Positions 52,926 to 62,307 of a DNA stretch of 64,000 nt are shown piece after piece (positions within the stretch are counted from its first letter, which is position 1; each line of letters opens with the position of its first letter). This DNA comes from an uncultured Bacteroidota bacterium (GTDB lineage: Bacteria; Bacteroidota; Bacteroidia; Flavobacteriales; Flavobacteriaceae), in contig CACHZY010000006.1 of NCBI GenBank assembly GCA_902584445.1, positions 1 to 64,000 of the forward strand. Reading direction: 5' to 3'. Under the pieces are notes generated by a model. The model saw only the letters and a list, made by a program, of their open reading frames with translations, was not told the DNA's origin and made no database searches. The position numbers and the translations under genes were made by a program.

Positions 52926-53960
52926 TTAATAGGTAAGAATAACGTGTTTAATATTTTTTCTATCGTAGGTGTATGAGATATGAATTTTACCATCACTGGA
53001 TTCTATTACTGCAGGATAGCTAAATTCAAATCCTTTTTTTTCTTCTAAAATAATCTGGTCCTCCCAATCTATTCCGTTTTTTGATACCGCTACTGATAAC
53101 TTTTTCCTATCATCACCACCATTTTTAAGTGGGTTATATACTAAAAGGTGGTAACCGTTTTTAAGTGTAATTGCATCTGTTCCAGAATTTGGATTTGGAA
53201 GTTTAGTTCTCGTTACTTTTCCCCATTTCAGACCATTATCATTAGAATATACTTGCATCAATGAATTATTTCTACTCCGGCATAACAATTGTAATCTTCC
53301 CTCATCATGAATTAATACACTTGGCTGAATTACATCAAATTTTGTTTTTTGATCTATTGGAATCTTCTTCCAATTAGCTCCATCATCATGACTCATTTCG
53401 ACGTGAATTTTCCATGAAAGCCCTTCTTCATTTTTAATTTCAGTGCTAGAGGGGGAAATTATTATTCCATTTTCAAGCTGGATAGGTTTATTTTTAATCG
53501 GTCCTAATATTCCATATGGTAATCTTGTACTTGAACTCCAGTTTTTTCCATTATCTGATGATGTTTTATACATCCCCCACCATTCTCTAGGGCTAGGACC
53601 AACCTTGTAAAAAAGAGTTAATTTCCCAGATCTAGACTTGAATAAAACTGGATTCCAACAGGGATAATCTATTCCATCTGACGAAGTACCTGTATCTATC
53701 ATTTTTGGTTTTAACCAATTATTATCAAGGTTTTTAGAAAGCCATATCGAAACGTCTTTATTCCCCTCTTTAGAACCACCAAATGCAGCGATTAGAAATC
53801 TATTTTTTTCTACTTCAACAATTGTAGATGCATGGCATTCTTTAAATGGAGGAAATACATATACCATTTTTTCGCTCACCTTTTGAAGTTTTATTTGAGC
53901 ATTTACTTCAGAAATGATCGCTATGTTTAAAATTATGATAAGATAAATTAAAACTGGCAT
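52926..53960 (-). CDS. exported BNR-repeat sialidase-like protein
   Basis: 344 residues from ATG 53960, with a signal peptide ending VNAQ (~22). Six-bladed beta-propeller of the BNR_2 type: HASTIVEVEKNRFLIAAFGG near the N-terminus and Asp-box-like SSDNGKNW, SHDDGANW and SNDNGLKW. A canonical FRIP motif is not visible, so true sialidase activity is uncertain; relatives act on various glycans. First gene of a two-gene unit with the symporter. Confidence 0.82.
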   Translation of the reverse strand: MPVLIYLIIILNIAIISEVNAQIKLQKVSEKMVYVFPPFKECHASTIVEVEKNRFLIAAFGGSKEGNKDVSIWLSKNLDNNWLKPKMIDTGTSSDGIDYPCWNPVLFKSRSGKLTLFYKVGPSPREWWGMYKTSSDNGKNWSSSTRLPYGILGPIKNKPIQLENGIIISPSSTEIKNEEGLSWKIHVEMSHDDGANWKKIPIDQKTKFDVIQPSVLIHDEGRLQLLCRSRNNSLMQVYSNDNGLKWGKVTRTKLPNPNSGTDAITLKNGYHLLVYNPLKNGGDDRKKLSVAVSKNGIDWEDQIILEEKKGFEFSYPAVIESSDGKIHISYTYDRKNIKHVILTY

Positions 53961-53975
53961 CAAATTATTTTACAC

Positions 53976-54079
53976 TAATGTAATAAAAACATTTTGCTAC
54001 ATTAAATCAATCTTTTTCAAATATATTTCATGAACTATTTTTTCAGCGGACCATTACATTAATTTTTTTTATTACATTA
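53976..54079. promoter_or_regulatory. cluster of four TACATTA half-sites
   Basis: TAATGTA (53976-53982) and TACATTA (53998-54004) form an inverted pair; TTACATTA recurs at 54054-54061 and 54072-54079, exactly 18 bp apart. They fill the gap between the divergent sialidase-like and antiporter genes and could be an operator for a regulator. In AT-rich DNA chance is possible. Confidence 0.4.
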
Positions 54080-54180
54080 CTAAATATAATTAATTAAAAA
54101 TCCTAGTTATCTATTTTAGTAATTTGTAACTAGACTTTTAATTAGTTTGAAGGCTTAAATTATATTTTAAAAATCGTAAA

Positions 54181-55449
54181 ATGGGTATTCTAGAACTTTC
54201 AACCATACTATTGACACTTGCTTCAATTTTTTCATTAATTAATATTAGAATTTTAAAATTACCACAAACTATAGGTCTAATGATTTTAGCCCTTTGCTTG
54301 TCGGTTGTAACAACAATTTTAGGAGCTATTTTTCCAAATTTTCTTAATAGTGTAATTGAGATTACCAAAAAATTTGATTTTAGTGAATTACTTGTTAATG
54401 TTATGCTGCCTTTCCTTTTATTTGCTGGGGCTATGAGTGTTAATGTTCATGAGCTATTAAAGGATAGACTTACCATTTTACTTTTAGCTAGTTTTGGAGT
54501 AATCTTTTCAACTTTTGCAGTAGGTTCTGGAGTTTTTTGGATTATTAATCAACCATTTTTTGGTCTTTCCCAAATGGGCCTATCATATATAGATTGTCTT
54601 TTATTCGGTGCGTTAATTGCACCAACTGATCCTATAGCAGTACTAGCAATGATCAAAAAAATGAATTTATCCACTGTAACAGAAACAAGGATTGCAGGGG
54701 AATCATTATTTAATGACGGAATAGGGGTAGTTGTTTTTTTAACCCTTCTTGCGATAAAGCAAGATGGTGTAGAAAATATCACAGCAGCTGCGGTAGCCTC
54801 CCTCTTTGTAACTGAAGTTATAGGTGGTATAGCACTAGGCTCATTAATGGGTTATTTTGGACTTAAGCTTCTCAAATATATTGAAAACGAGCACACGGAA
54901 TTAGAAGTATTAATTACGATTTCAATGGTTTTAATCCTACCTATAATTTCTCATTATTTTCATTTTTCCGCTGTTCTTGGAGTCGTTATGATGGGGTTAT
55001 TTTTGAATCAAAACCTTGATGTGGATAAAAAAGAAGAAGGAGTTCAAAAGGCTATGGGCGATTATGTTTATAAATTTTGGCATCTTCTTGATGAAACTTT
55101 AAATGCTATTTTATTTATATTGATAGGTTTAGAGATCATTGTTGTTTTTGAATCCTTTCAATTTCAATTTATAACTGTGTCTATTTTAGTAATTATTTTG
55201 GTTGTTCTCTCTAGGGGTGTAGGAGTTTCTATTCCAATTGCAATCCTTTCAATTTTTAAAAAATTTGAGAGGAAAACAGCTTTAATAATTACCTGGGGAG
55301 GTTTAAGGGGTGGACTAAGTGTTGCCCTTGCATTGAACCTGCCCGATTCGATTGGAGAAGGGAAAGGACTTATACTATTTATAACTTACATTGTAGTATT
55401 ATTCACAATTTTAGTTCAAGGATTAACACTTAAAAAAATTGTGAAATAG
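54181..55449 (+). CDS. CPA1 family Na+/H+ antiporter
   Basis: 422 residues, ~12 membrane helices. The core motif LFGALIAPTDPIAVLAM and AGESLFNDGIGVVVFLTLLA carry the conserved Asp residues of NhaP/CPA1 exchangers; C-terminal ITWGGLRGGLSVALALNLP is also typical. Expels Na+ in exchange for H+, fitting a marine cell that uses sodium symporters. Monocistronic. Confidence 0.93.
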   Translation: MGILELSTILLTLASIFSLINIRILKLPQTIGLMILALCLSVVTTILGAIFPNFLNSVIEITKKFDFSELLVNVMLPFLLFAGAMSVNVHELLKDRLTILLLASFGVIFSTFAVGSGVFWIINQPFFGLSQMGLSYIDCLLFGALIAPTDPIAVLAMIKKMNLSTVTETRIAGESLFNDGIGVVVFLTLLAIKQDGVENITAAAVASLFVTEVIGGIALGSLMGYFGLKLLKYIENEHTELEVLITISMVLILPIISHYFHFSAVLGVVMMGLFLNQNLDVDKKEEGVQKAMGDYVYKFWHLLDETLNAILFILIGLEIIVVFESFQFQFITVSILVIILVVLSRGVGVSIPIAILSIFKKFERKTALIITWGGLRGGLSVALALNLPDSIGEGKGLILFITYIVVLFTILVQGLTLKKIVK

Positions 55450-55502
55450 GTTTTTATAAATCTAATTAACGAGAATAGCTTTGTTCTTACTCTTTTAATG
55501 AG

Positions 55503-56804
55503 TTAAAAATCAACGTGTTTTTTCCAGCTCTCCATTTCCTTCAACATTTCCTTAATTAATTCAGGTTTTTCTTCTGCCATGTTAGAAGTTTCTCCCAGAT
55601 CATCTTGAAGATTATAAAGTTCGGGAATTTTATTTTTTCTTCCAATTACCATTTTCCATTGATTCTTTCTCATAGCTAAATTGGAATTAAATTCCCAGAA
55701 AAGCGATCTTTCTCTAATCTTTTCTCCTATAAGCAAGTGATTTTTAAAACTTAATCCATCAATGTCCTCGGGTGTAACTGCTCCGATTAAATCGCTAACC
55801 GTAGGATAAATATCCATTGTCATAATAGTTTCGTTACTAATTCTCCCAGCTTCTATTAATTCAGGAGACCAAACCAGTGCTGAAACTCTATGGCCACCCT
55901 CATAAACACTTCCTTTATATGCCCGAAGCTTACCATTATTTCCTAGCTTTGTTCCCCCATTGTCAGAAAAGAAAAATACGATGGTTTTCTTATCTAAATT
56001 CAATTCACTTATAGTATTAATAATTTTACCTATCCCATCATCCATTACCTCAACCATTTCTTTATAAATCTTAGGTTTATTTTTTTCAGAGCCATGGGCT
56101 ATAAATTTTTTACTGCCAATTTCTCTATCTGCAGGAGAAGCTCTTCCTTGAATAGGGTAGTGAGGAGCTTCATGAGCAATATATAACAAGAAGCTTTCAT
56201 TCTTGTTTCTTTCTATGAAATCAATAGCGTGTTGATTAATTAAATCTGTGCTGTATCCAGATTCTTTTTTTAGCTTGCCTTGCGACCACCAATCTTCAAA
56301 GCCTTCTTGATCCACATGAGAGTGATAATCTACATTCCCGGATACAAATCCTATGTATTCGTCAAACCCCTGTTCAATTGGATTAAACTTTGGGTCATAT
56401 CCTAAATGCCACTTTCCAAATATGGCTGTTTTATACCCAACTTCTTTTGCAGTTTCTGCAAAAGTTTTTTCCTCCAAAGGAAGACCAATATGACGGTGAT
56501 TTTTTGCGGTAATTACGCCTTTTACTCCAACTCTATGTTGGTATTTCCCAGTTAATAAAGCAGCACGAGTAGGACTGCAAACGGTGCCATTAGAATGAAA
56601 ATCCGTCAATAATAATCCATTTTTTCCAAGAATATCAATATTTGGAGTTTGTATGGTTTTATTGTTGTAAATCGACAAGTCGCCATACCCAAGGTCATCT
56701 GCCATAATAATGATGATATTTGGGCGATTATTTTCAAAATTATTGTAAAAACAACTTATAAAACATGTAATTATAATAAAACATAAAAATTTTTTTGAGT
56801 TCAT
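55503..56804 (-). CDS. S1-type sulfatase, lipoprotein
   Basis: 433 residues. Lipoprotein-like signal with FISC (~19), then NIIIIMADDLGYGDLSIY (metal Asp pair) and the formylglycine site VCSPTRAALLTGKYQHRVG, with Cys in CxPxR context so it needs the FGE-type maturase. Removes sulfate from a sulfated sugar, probably of algal origin (inference). It follows the SDR-DUF2867 gene by 12 bp; no polysaccharide-utilisation SusCD genes are nearby. Confidence 0.92.
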   Translation of the reverse strand: MNSKKFLCFIIITCFISCFYNNFENNRPNIIIIMADDLGYGDLSIYNNKTIQTPNIDILGKNGLLLTDFHSNGTVCSPTRAALLTGKYQHRVGVKGVITAKNHRHIGLPLEEKTFAETAKEVGYKTAIFGKWHLGYDPKFNPIEQGFDEYIGFVSGNVDYHSHVDQEGFEDWWSQGKLKKESGYSTDLINQHAIDFIERNKNESFLLYIAHEAPHYPIQGRASPADREIGSKKFIAHGSEKNKPKIYKEMVEVMDDGIGKIINTISELNLDKKTIVFFFSDNGGTKLGNNGKLRAYKGSVYEGGHRVSALVWSPELIEAGRISNETIMTMDIYPTVSDLIGAVTPEDIDGLSFKNHLLIGEKIRERSLFWEFNSNLAMRKNQWKMVIGRKNKIPELYNLQDDLGETSNMAEEKPELIKEMLKEMESWKKHVDF

Positions 56805-56816
56805 TTTTCAAAAAAT

Positions 56817-58172
56817 CTATTTTAAACTTTTGAGTTCCTTTTCAAATCTTTTCATTACATATAGGTGCATTTTAGCTTGGGTTAGCCTGTAGATCATCCA
56901 TGGTAATTTTGGCACATACTCATGAATTGCGGTAATTATATATTCATTTTTTAAAATCGATCTAAATTCTAACCACCCTAGGTCTTTTCTCTTTGTCAAT
57001 ACTCCCCCAGTAATGTAAAAAAGCTGACGATTAGGTGTGCTTCTATCTTCAATTAATTTAAGCTCTAATAAATTAATACCAAGTAAATTAAATCTTAAAA
57101 AACTTCCGTCAAATACTGGGTTAATTATTCCTGCAAATTTTTTACTAAGCCATACAGGGTAATATTTAGCTACCCATTGGGCATTTTGTTTTTTTGGGTT
57201 TAAAATACGTTGTACGCTTCTCACGGTATTTTTTTCAGTATTTGAATAGTAAAAAGAAGGTAAACTTGGTGGTTTTTCATTTAGAGCTCTTTTAATACTT
57301 TTTTCGATGGGTGTAAATTGGATATTATATAATTGACTACAATCGCTATTTGGAGTCATTCTGTGCTTAAGGCTTTCCACAAGTGGAGATACAAAGTCTA
57401 TATTTGTTCCCGTAAAAATACTCACCCACCATTTAGATAATCCAACGGTAAAAAACGGAATAGAAAAGATCCACCTCTTTTTATTCATTTGTTTTGAGGT
57501 CATTCTTAGTAAATCCATATAACTCATTACCTGATCGCCCCCAATTTCAATGTTTTTACTATAAGTTTTGGGATTTCCCATACACTGTTTTAATAATGAT
57601 AAAATATCAAATACGTCAATGGGTTGGTTTTTTGATTTTGTCCATTGGGGGCATGCCATCACTGGAAGGTTTTTTACAAGGTTCTTGACAATTTTGAATG
57701 AGGATCCACCAGGTCCAATTATAATCCCGGCTCTTATTGCTGTAAGAGGGGTGTCTCTTGATCCCAATGTTTTTTCAACTTCATATCGAGACAAAAGATG
57801 ATTTGAAATTTTATGTTTGTCTTTAGGTAGAATTCCACCTATGTAAATAATTTGCTTTAGATTATTTTTTTGAGCCGCACGAGAAAAGTTATCGGCTAAA
57901 AGTAGATCAGTGTCTTCAAATTTCCCCTGATTTAACCTAGTTGAAGGCAACATTGAGTGAACAAGATAAATCGCAATGTCAGCACCTTCTAGAGCAAGCT
58001 CAGTACTCGACATGGAGTACAAATCAACCTCTTTCCAAAGTATATTTTGGTTAGGATTATTTTTTACTTTTTTTCTACTTAACGCTATGATTTGAAAATC
58101 ATTTTGGAACACCTCAATTATCCATCTTCCAATGAATCCAGTGGCACCTGCCAAAACAATTTTTTGCCTCAT
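56817..58172 (-). CDS. SDR-type NAD(P)-binding protein with C-terminal DUF2867
   Basis: 451 residues. N-terminal atypical SDR fold (KIVLAGATGFIGRWIIEVF, VYLVHSM-like IYLVHSMLPSTRLNQG), then a C-terminal DUF2867/START-like domain (LGINLLELKLIEDRSTPNRQLFYITGG, GWLEFRSIL). Such fusions are common in Bacteroidota; the function is unknown, perhaps lipid or quinone related. A TAATTTTG box lies seven bases before its ATG. Confidence 0.85.
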   Translation of the reverse strand: MRQKIVLAGATGFIGRWIIEVFQNDFQIIALSRKKVKNNPNQNILWKEVDLYSMSSTELALEGADIAIYLVHSMLPSTRLNQGKFEDTDLLLADNFSRAAQKNNLKQIIYIGGILPKDKHKISNHLLSRYEVEKTLGSRDTPLTAIRAGIIIGPGGSSFKIVKNLVKNLPVMACPQWTKSKNQPIDVFDILSLLKQCMGNPKTYSKNIEIGGDQVMSYMDLLRMTSKQMNKKRWIFSIPFFTVGLSKWWVSIFTGTNIDFVSPLVESLKHRMTPNSDCSQLYNIQFTPIEKSIKRALNEKPPSLPSFYYSNTEKNTVRSVQRILNPKKQNAQWVAKYYPVWLSKKFAGIINPVFDGSFLRFNLLGINLLELKLIEDRSTPNRQLFYITGGVLTKRKDLGWLEFRSILKNEYIITAIHEYVPKLPWMIYRLTQAKMHLYVMKRFEKELKSLK

Positions 58173-58179
58173 CTTCCTT

Positions 58180-58187
58180 CAAAATTA
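58180..58187 (-). promoter_or_regulatory. -7 box (TAATTTTG) of the SDR-DUF2867 gene
   Basis: Minus-strand TAATTTTG, identical to the crtI box, ends seven bases before the ATG at 58172, giving a leaderless or nearly leaderless transcript. Confidence 0.5.
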
Positions 58188-58365
58188 CGTATTATACTTT
58201 ACTCATGTAAGTAAATAATCACAAGATAATTTTAGATTGCAATTGTTTGAAATTAAAATTACTTAACTTAGCATTAATTAAGAAGAAAAGGGTTTAATAA
58301 CCTTCAATTATAAAGACGTTGTGTGTTGTTAATCTTGGGAAACCAATGAAATAGCAACCTTTGAG

Positions 58366-58394
58366 AAGCTTTCCAGTTTACCGGAGAGCTTTTT
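58366..58394 (+). terminator. terminator-like hairpin, plus strand
   Basis: AAGCTTTCC and GGAGAGCTT form a 9-bp stem (one G-T pair) with an 8-base loop, followed by TTT. On the plus strand it resembles an intrinsic terminator, but no plus-strand gene is upstream. On the minus strand it lies just after the lipid-kinase-like gene but has no T-run there. The rest of the 245-bp gap shows nothing. Confidence 0.45.
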
Positions 58395-58417
58395 GTATTT
58401 AAGGAAAATTTTAAAAA

Positions 58418-59305
58418 TCAACTTTCTGAAACAATAAGGCTTAGTTTTTCATTAAATACTCTGATTTCTAATGATTTTTTATTAGTCTCAAAAAATTCTC
58501 CATCAATTTCGTATTCAATTGATCCCCCTTTCAAATTAGTTATTCTCATTTTTGAAAATGACTGCCTGTGAACCTCATTCAAGGGAATCTCTTTCCTTTG
58601 AATAACAAAAATTAATAACTTCAAAATTTGAAAAATATTTATTTTCTTAATGTAAACCATATCTAGATTTCCATCATTACTTTTTGCATTTGGAGTCAAA
58701 GTAAAATTGTAACCCTGTTGATTTAAATTTGAAATCAATAATACAAGAGGTCTCAGTACCATTTCATTTAATTGCCATTCAATTTTAAATTTTGGATAAA
58801 TGAAGCCCTTAATTGATTTAAATAACGCAATACAGTAGGCAAAAAATCCGTGTAATCCTTTTTCATTGTAATTTTTAATAAAGATTGATTCTAGCCCAAA
58901 ACCAAGGTTTCCTAAAAAAATTTTTTTATCAAAAAACCCAACATCCATTTTGATTCTGTAATCACTAAATATTATATTGATAGCATCTGACAAATTTGAT
59001 GGTATACCAAAATGACCAGCAATGCCATTTCCTGAGCCCATTGGAATAATTCCCAATGGAGTTTTTTTATCAATTAAAACTCTTGCAATTTCATTTATTG
59101 TACCATCTCCTCCACAGGCAACAACTGCATAAGCTTTTTCATCGATAGCATTTCTTGCTAGTACAAGGGCATGTCCTCTGTAAGTAGATCTTAATATTTC
59201 AAAGTCTACATTATGCTTACTAGCCTGATTCGATATTTCCTTTTTCAGTCTTATAAATTTTTTTTGACTGATCAGGTTAACTATAAAGTATATTTTTTTT
59301 CTCAT
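58418..59305 (-). CDS. diacylglycerol kinase family lipid kinase
   Basis: 295 residues. Catalytic-domain motif AVVACGGDGTINEIARVL (GGDGT), IPMGSGNGIAGHFGIP and the C-terminal EYEIDGEFFET. Soluble DgkB/YegS-type enzyme that phosphorylates diacylglycerol or a similar lipid. It starts 10 bp after the LTA-synthase-like gene, whose reaction class releases diacylglycerol; recycling is a plausible link (inference). Confidence 0.9.
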   Translation of the reverse strand: MRKKIYFIVNLISQKKFIRLKKEISNQASKHNVDFEILRSTYRGHALVLARNAIDEKAYAVVACGGDGTINEIARVLIDKKTPLGIIPMGSGNGIAGHFGIPSNLSDAINIIFSDYRIKMDVGFFDKKIFLGNLGFGLESIFIKNYNEKGLHGFFAYCIALFKSIKGFIYPKFKIEWQLNEMVLRPLVLLISNLNQQGYNFTLTPNAKSNDGNLDMVYIKKINIFQILKLLIFVIQRKEIPLNEVHRQSFSKMRITNLKGGSIEYEIDGEFFETNKKSLEIRVFNEKLSLIVSES

Positions 59306-59315
59306 TACCTAAGGC

Positions 59316-61232
59316 CTAGTTTTTACTAGTCATTAAAGTATTGAAATAGTTTTCAAGGAAAAGACTACATTTTTTTTCCAAGTCAACCATTAGTTGATTT
59401 TTTTGGTCAATTATATTGTCTTCGAAATTCTTGTCATTTAATTCATAAAAACCAATAGCTTCAAAACCATTGTGGACACAGATATAGTTTTCATCCATTA
59501 TATAATAACCACCACTAAAATAATTAACTACAAATGGCTCAGCTGTATTGTCAGAAATCAAGCTTCTACCCCAACTTCTAAATGGCTTTGGATAATCTAT
59601 TAGATCTGCAACTGTAGGAAAAATATCCATGTGACTGGCCAAACGTTTGTCTACTCCTACTAAATTGCTATTGGGTTTGTAAATCATCAAAGGATTTGCA
59701 AACCTATTTACCATTTTTTTATAAAAAGGATAATAGGTTTGATTTCCATGATCAGCAGTAAAAATAAAAATAGTATCATCAAACCAATCACTTTTTTTAC
59801 TTGATTCAAAGAATTTCTTAAGTGCAAAATCTGTATATCCAACACACTGATGCATCTTTAGATCACCTTTATCAAACATACCTTCATACTTTTTTGGAAT
59901 GATATAGGGTTCATGAGAGGTGATAGTGAAAATTGTACTTAAAAAGGGTGTTTTTTTCTTGTCTAAGACAGATTTAGTAAACAAGAAAAAGGGTTCATCC
60001 CAGATCCCCCAAAATCCGTCAAATTCATTATCATTATTAAATTCTGTCCTTCCGTAATACTCTTCATAACCCAAAGTATTAGCAAATCCAGATAGGCCCA
60101 TTGAGCCATTGGCAGCTCCGTGAAAAAATGAAGTATCATAATCTAGTGCTTTGGCAACTGAAACAACTGATTCAACTTTTTGCCTTGAATACATTGAAGA
60201 GCTATAGGAAGTCTCAAAAGAGGGAATTCCCGCTAAAATTGATGGCATCCCGTGAATCGTTTTTCTGCTAGTTGCAAAATGATTTGGGAAGATTAAACTG
60301 TGCTGCGCCAAAGAGTCTAAAAAAGGCGTGTAACTTTTAAAGCCTGGGATATCATATGATGCATTCATTGAACCCCAGTATTCTCTAGCCATGCTTTCAA
60401 GGATGAAAATAATGACATTGGGCTTTTTCCCAAAGCGGTTATTTTCACTATAGTGCTTAACGGGATTTAGGACTGCATTAATTTCCTCCTCACTGAACCG
60501 ATCTGTTTTTTTTACCTTGTTCATGCCAAGGGTTTTTATCACAGTAAAAGTACTATTAAGAACTACATCGGAGTGCTGTGGGGTTTTAACATCATTCATT
60601 GCGTCTATAATAGTAATAGGTCGTGTACTTTTTTTAAAATCTCCTCCTCGAGCCGCTAAAACAAATAGAGCAATAGTCCCGAAAAAAAGAATGACAGAAC
60701 TTAACGAATAACGGAAGTAATTGTCAATTATGATTGGATAAATCTTAACTTTTTTATAAGCCCAACCGAGAATAAAAATCATAGTAAAAAAGAAGACAAT
60801 TAAGTAGAAATAGACTTCAATAAAGTGGAAAAATAAGACCAATTTATTAGTTTCAAATTCTATTACTTCAAGGAAATTACTCATCAGCCTATTATTATTA
60901 AACCTGTAATACGCCATATCAATAAAATTTAAACTCAGAAAAAAAGTATTACAACTCAGAAAAACCAAGAAAACTATTTTCTGATAAGCAGCGAAAGTTG
61001 TTCCCTTCCATGGTGCAATTGACATAAGTATAAAAATCAAGTTGGAATATACAATTGCCACGTTGTCAAACCGAATTCCGAGGTAACACAAATCAGCTAG
61101 TTCTGAAAAACTTTCAATCTGAGTAATATCGTTATTGAAATAAACAAAGAGAATTCTACAAATAGTATAACATATATAGACTAGAAAAATCCTGTAGAAT
61201 AGGGCTATGAATTCTTGAAATCTAAAATTCAT
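59316..61232 (-). CDS. LTA synthase family sulfatase-fold membrane enzyme
   Basis: 638 residues. About five membrane helices (~8-230), then an extracytoplasmic alkaline-phosphatase-fold domain: KPNVIIFILESMAREYWG (metal Glu), the nucleophile Thr in ATSRKTIHGMPSILAGIP, and FIFTADHGNQTYYPF. Family members transfer phosphoglycerol or phosphoethanolamine to glycans or lipids. In a Gram-negative cell the product is more likely a modified lipid A or glycan than lipoteichoic acid. Divergent from the lipoprotein gene. Confidence 0.88.
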   Translation of the reverse strand: MNFRFQEFIALFYRIFLVYICYTICRILFVYFNNDITQIESFSELADLCYLGIRFDNVAIVYSNLIFILMSIAPWKGTTFAAYQKIVFLVFLSCNTFFLSLNFIDMAYYRFNNNRLMSNFLEVIEFETNKLVLFFHFIEVYFYLIVFFFTMIFILGWAYKKVKIYPIIIDNYFRYSLSSVILFFGTIALFVLAARGGDFKKSTRPITIIDAMNDVKTPQHSDVVLNSTFTVIKTLGMNKVKKTDRFSEEEINAVLNPVKHYSENNRFGKKPNVIIFILESMAREYWGSMNASYDIPGFKSYTPFLDSLAQHSLIFPNHFATSRKTIHGMPSILAGIPSFETSYSSSMYSRQKVESVVSVAKALDYDTSFFHGAANGSMGLSGFANTLGYEEYYGRTEFNNDNEFDGFWGIWDEPFFLFTKSVLDKKKTPFLSTIFTITSHEPYIIPKKYEGMFDKGDLKMHQCVGYTDFALKKFFESSKKSDWFDDTIFIFTADHGNQTYYPFYKKMVNRFANPLMIYKPNSNLVGVDKRLASHMDIFPTVADLIDYPKPFRSWGRSLISDNTAEPFVVNYFSGGYYIMDENYICVHNGFEAIGFYELNDKNFEDNIIDQKNQLMVDLEKKCSLFLENYFNTLMTSKN

Positions 61233-61317
61233 AAAGAATATTTAAAATAAAATTAATGTAAAGGTAGGGTATTGTATCTTTAGATCGGGTTATGAGTGTA
61301 ATCTAAAATTTGAAACT

Positions 61318-62238
61318 ATGAAAATTAAAAAATTAACAATTATTATAATGTCTGTTGGACTTTTCTTCTCTTGTTCTGAAGACAATACTAGCGGCTTTTC
61401 AGAAAATTTAAGTACAACAACTGTTTTAGAGACCATAAATGCAATATCATTCGATGAGGATATGGAGGAATTAGTTTCTGAAACACTTGAACTCCGTTCA
61501 AGCTCTTTATCAGCAAGAAATATAGAATCTTCGGATAAAGGTCCCAAAAAGTTTGATGGGAATAAATATGGCGACTGTGCAACTGTTGAAGTGGATGAAG
61601 AGAATAATGTTAAAACTGTTACTTTTTCTGGAACCTGTTATGGTAAAAGAGGTCAAAGTAGAAGTGGAACAATGATAATTAGCTATTCTGATGTTCGCAA
61701 TGAGGCTGGGAGTTTCCGTCAAGTGGAATATTCAGACTTTTATATGAACGATATTAAGATAGAGGGTACTAGAAGAACTGAGGTGATATCTGTAGACGAA
61801 AATGGAAATAAAACAATGAAAACTACATTATCTGACGGGAAGATGATTTATGAAGATGGAACATTTAAAACTAAAAACTCTGAAATGATTCGTTTTACTT
61901 ACATGGAGGACAATAAAAAAGTCTATAGTACTTTAACTGGATCTTCATCAGGAGTTAGTACTGAAGGGATTGATTTTAGTATGCAAATTACTACGCCAAT
62001 TAAATTTTCTTACGATTGCCTTATGGATGGTAAAATGAAAAAAGGTAAAGTTCCTGTTGAGGGAATCAAGGTAACTACTGACGGTGATAGTTCAATAATT
62101 ACAGACTTTGGCGATGGCACTTGCGACTCTTTGGTTGAGGTAACCAAAGATGGAGAGATAGAGACAGTCGATCTAAAAGACATAAAAAGGGGGGACCGTT
62201 TTAAAAACATACTGAAAAGTAAAAATAAAAAGAAATAA
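61318..62238 (+). CDS. hypothetical lipoprotein upstream of ECF sigma operon
   Basis: 306 residues. Lipoprotein signal MKIKKLTIIIMSVGLFFSC with Cys19, then a beta-rich domain with repeated polar strands (YGDCATVEVDEENNVKTVTF, GTMIISYSDVR). The two paired cysteine regions (YGDC..GTC and YDC..GTCDS) resemble each other, suggesting an internal duplication. I recognise no family. It is 69 bp ahead of the sigma factor gene and may belong to its regulon or transcript. Confidence 0.75.
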   Translation: MKIKKLTIIIMSVGLFFSCSEDNTSGFSENLSTTTVLETINAISFDEDMEELVSETLELRSSSLSARNIESSDKGPKKFDGNKYGDCATVEVDEENNVKTVTFSGTCYGKRGQSRSGTMIISYSDVRNEAGSFRQVEYSDFYMNDIKIEGTRRTEVISVDENGNKTMKTTLSDGKMIYEDGTFKTKNSEMIRFTYMEDNKKVYSTLTGSSSGVSTEGIDFSMQITTPIKFSYDCLMDGKMKKGKVPVEGIKVTTDGDSSIITDFGDGTCDSLVEVTKDGEIETVDLKDIKRGDRFKNILKSKNKKK

Positions 62239-62307
62239 GTTTTTTAATTAAATATTATATTTCTCTTACAATTCCTTTGATAATTTTATCTTGGGAATTG
62301 TATTTAA

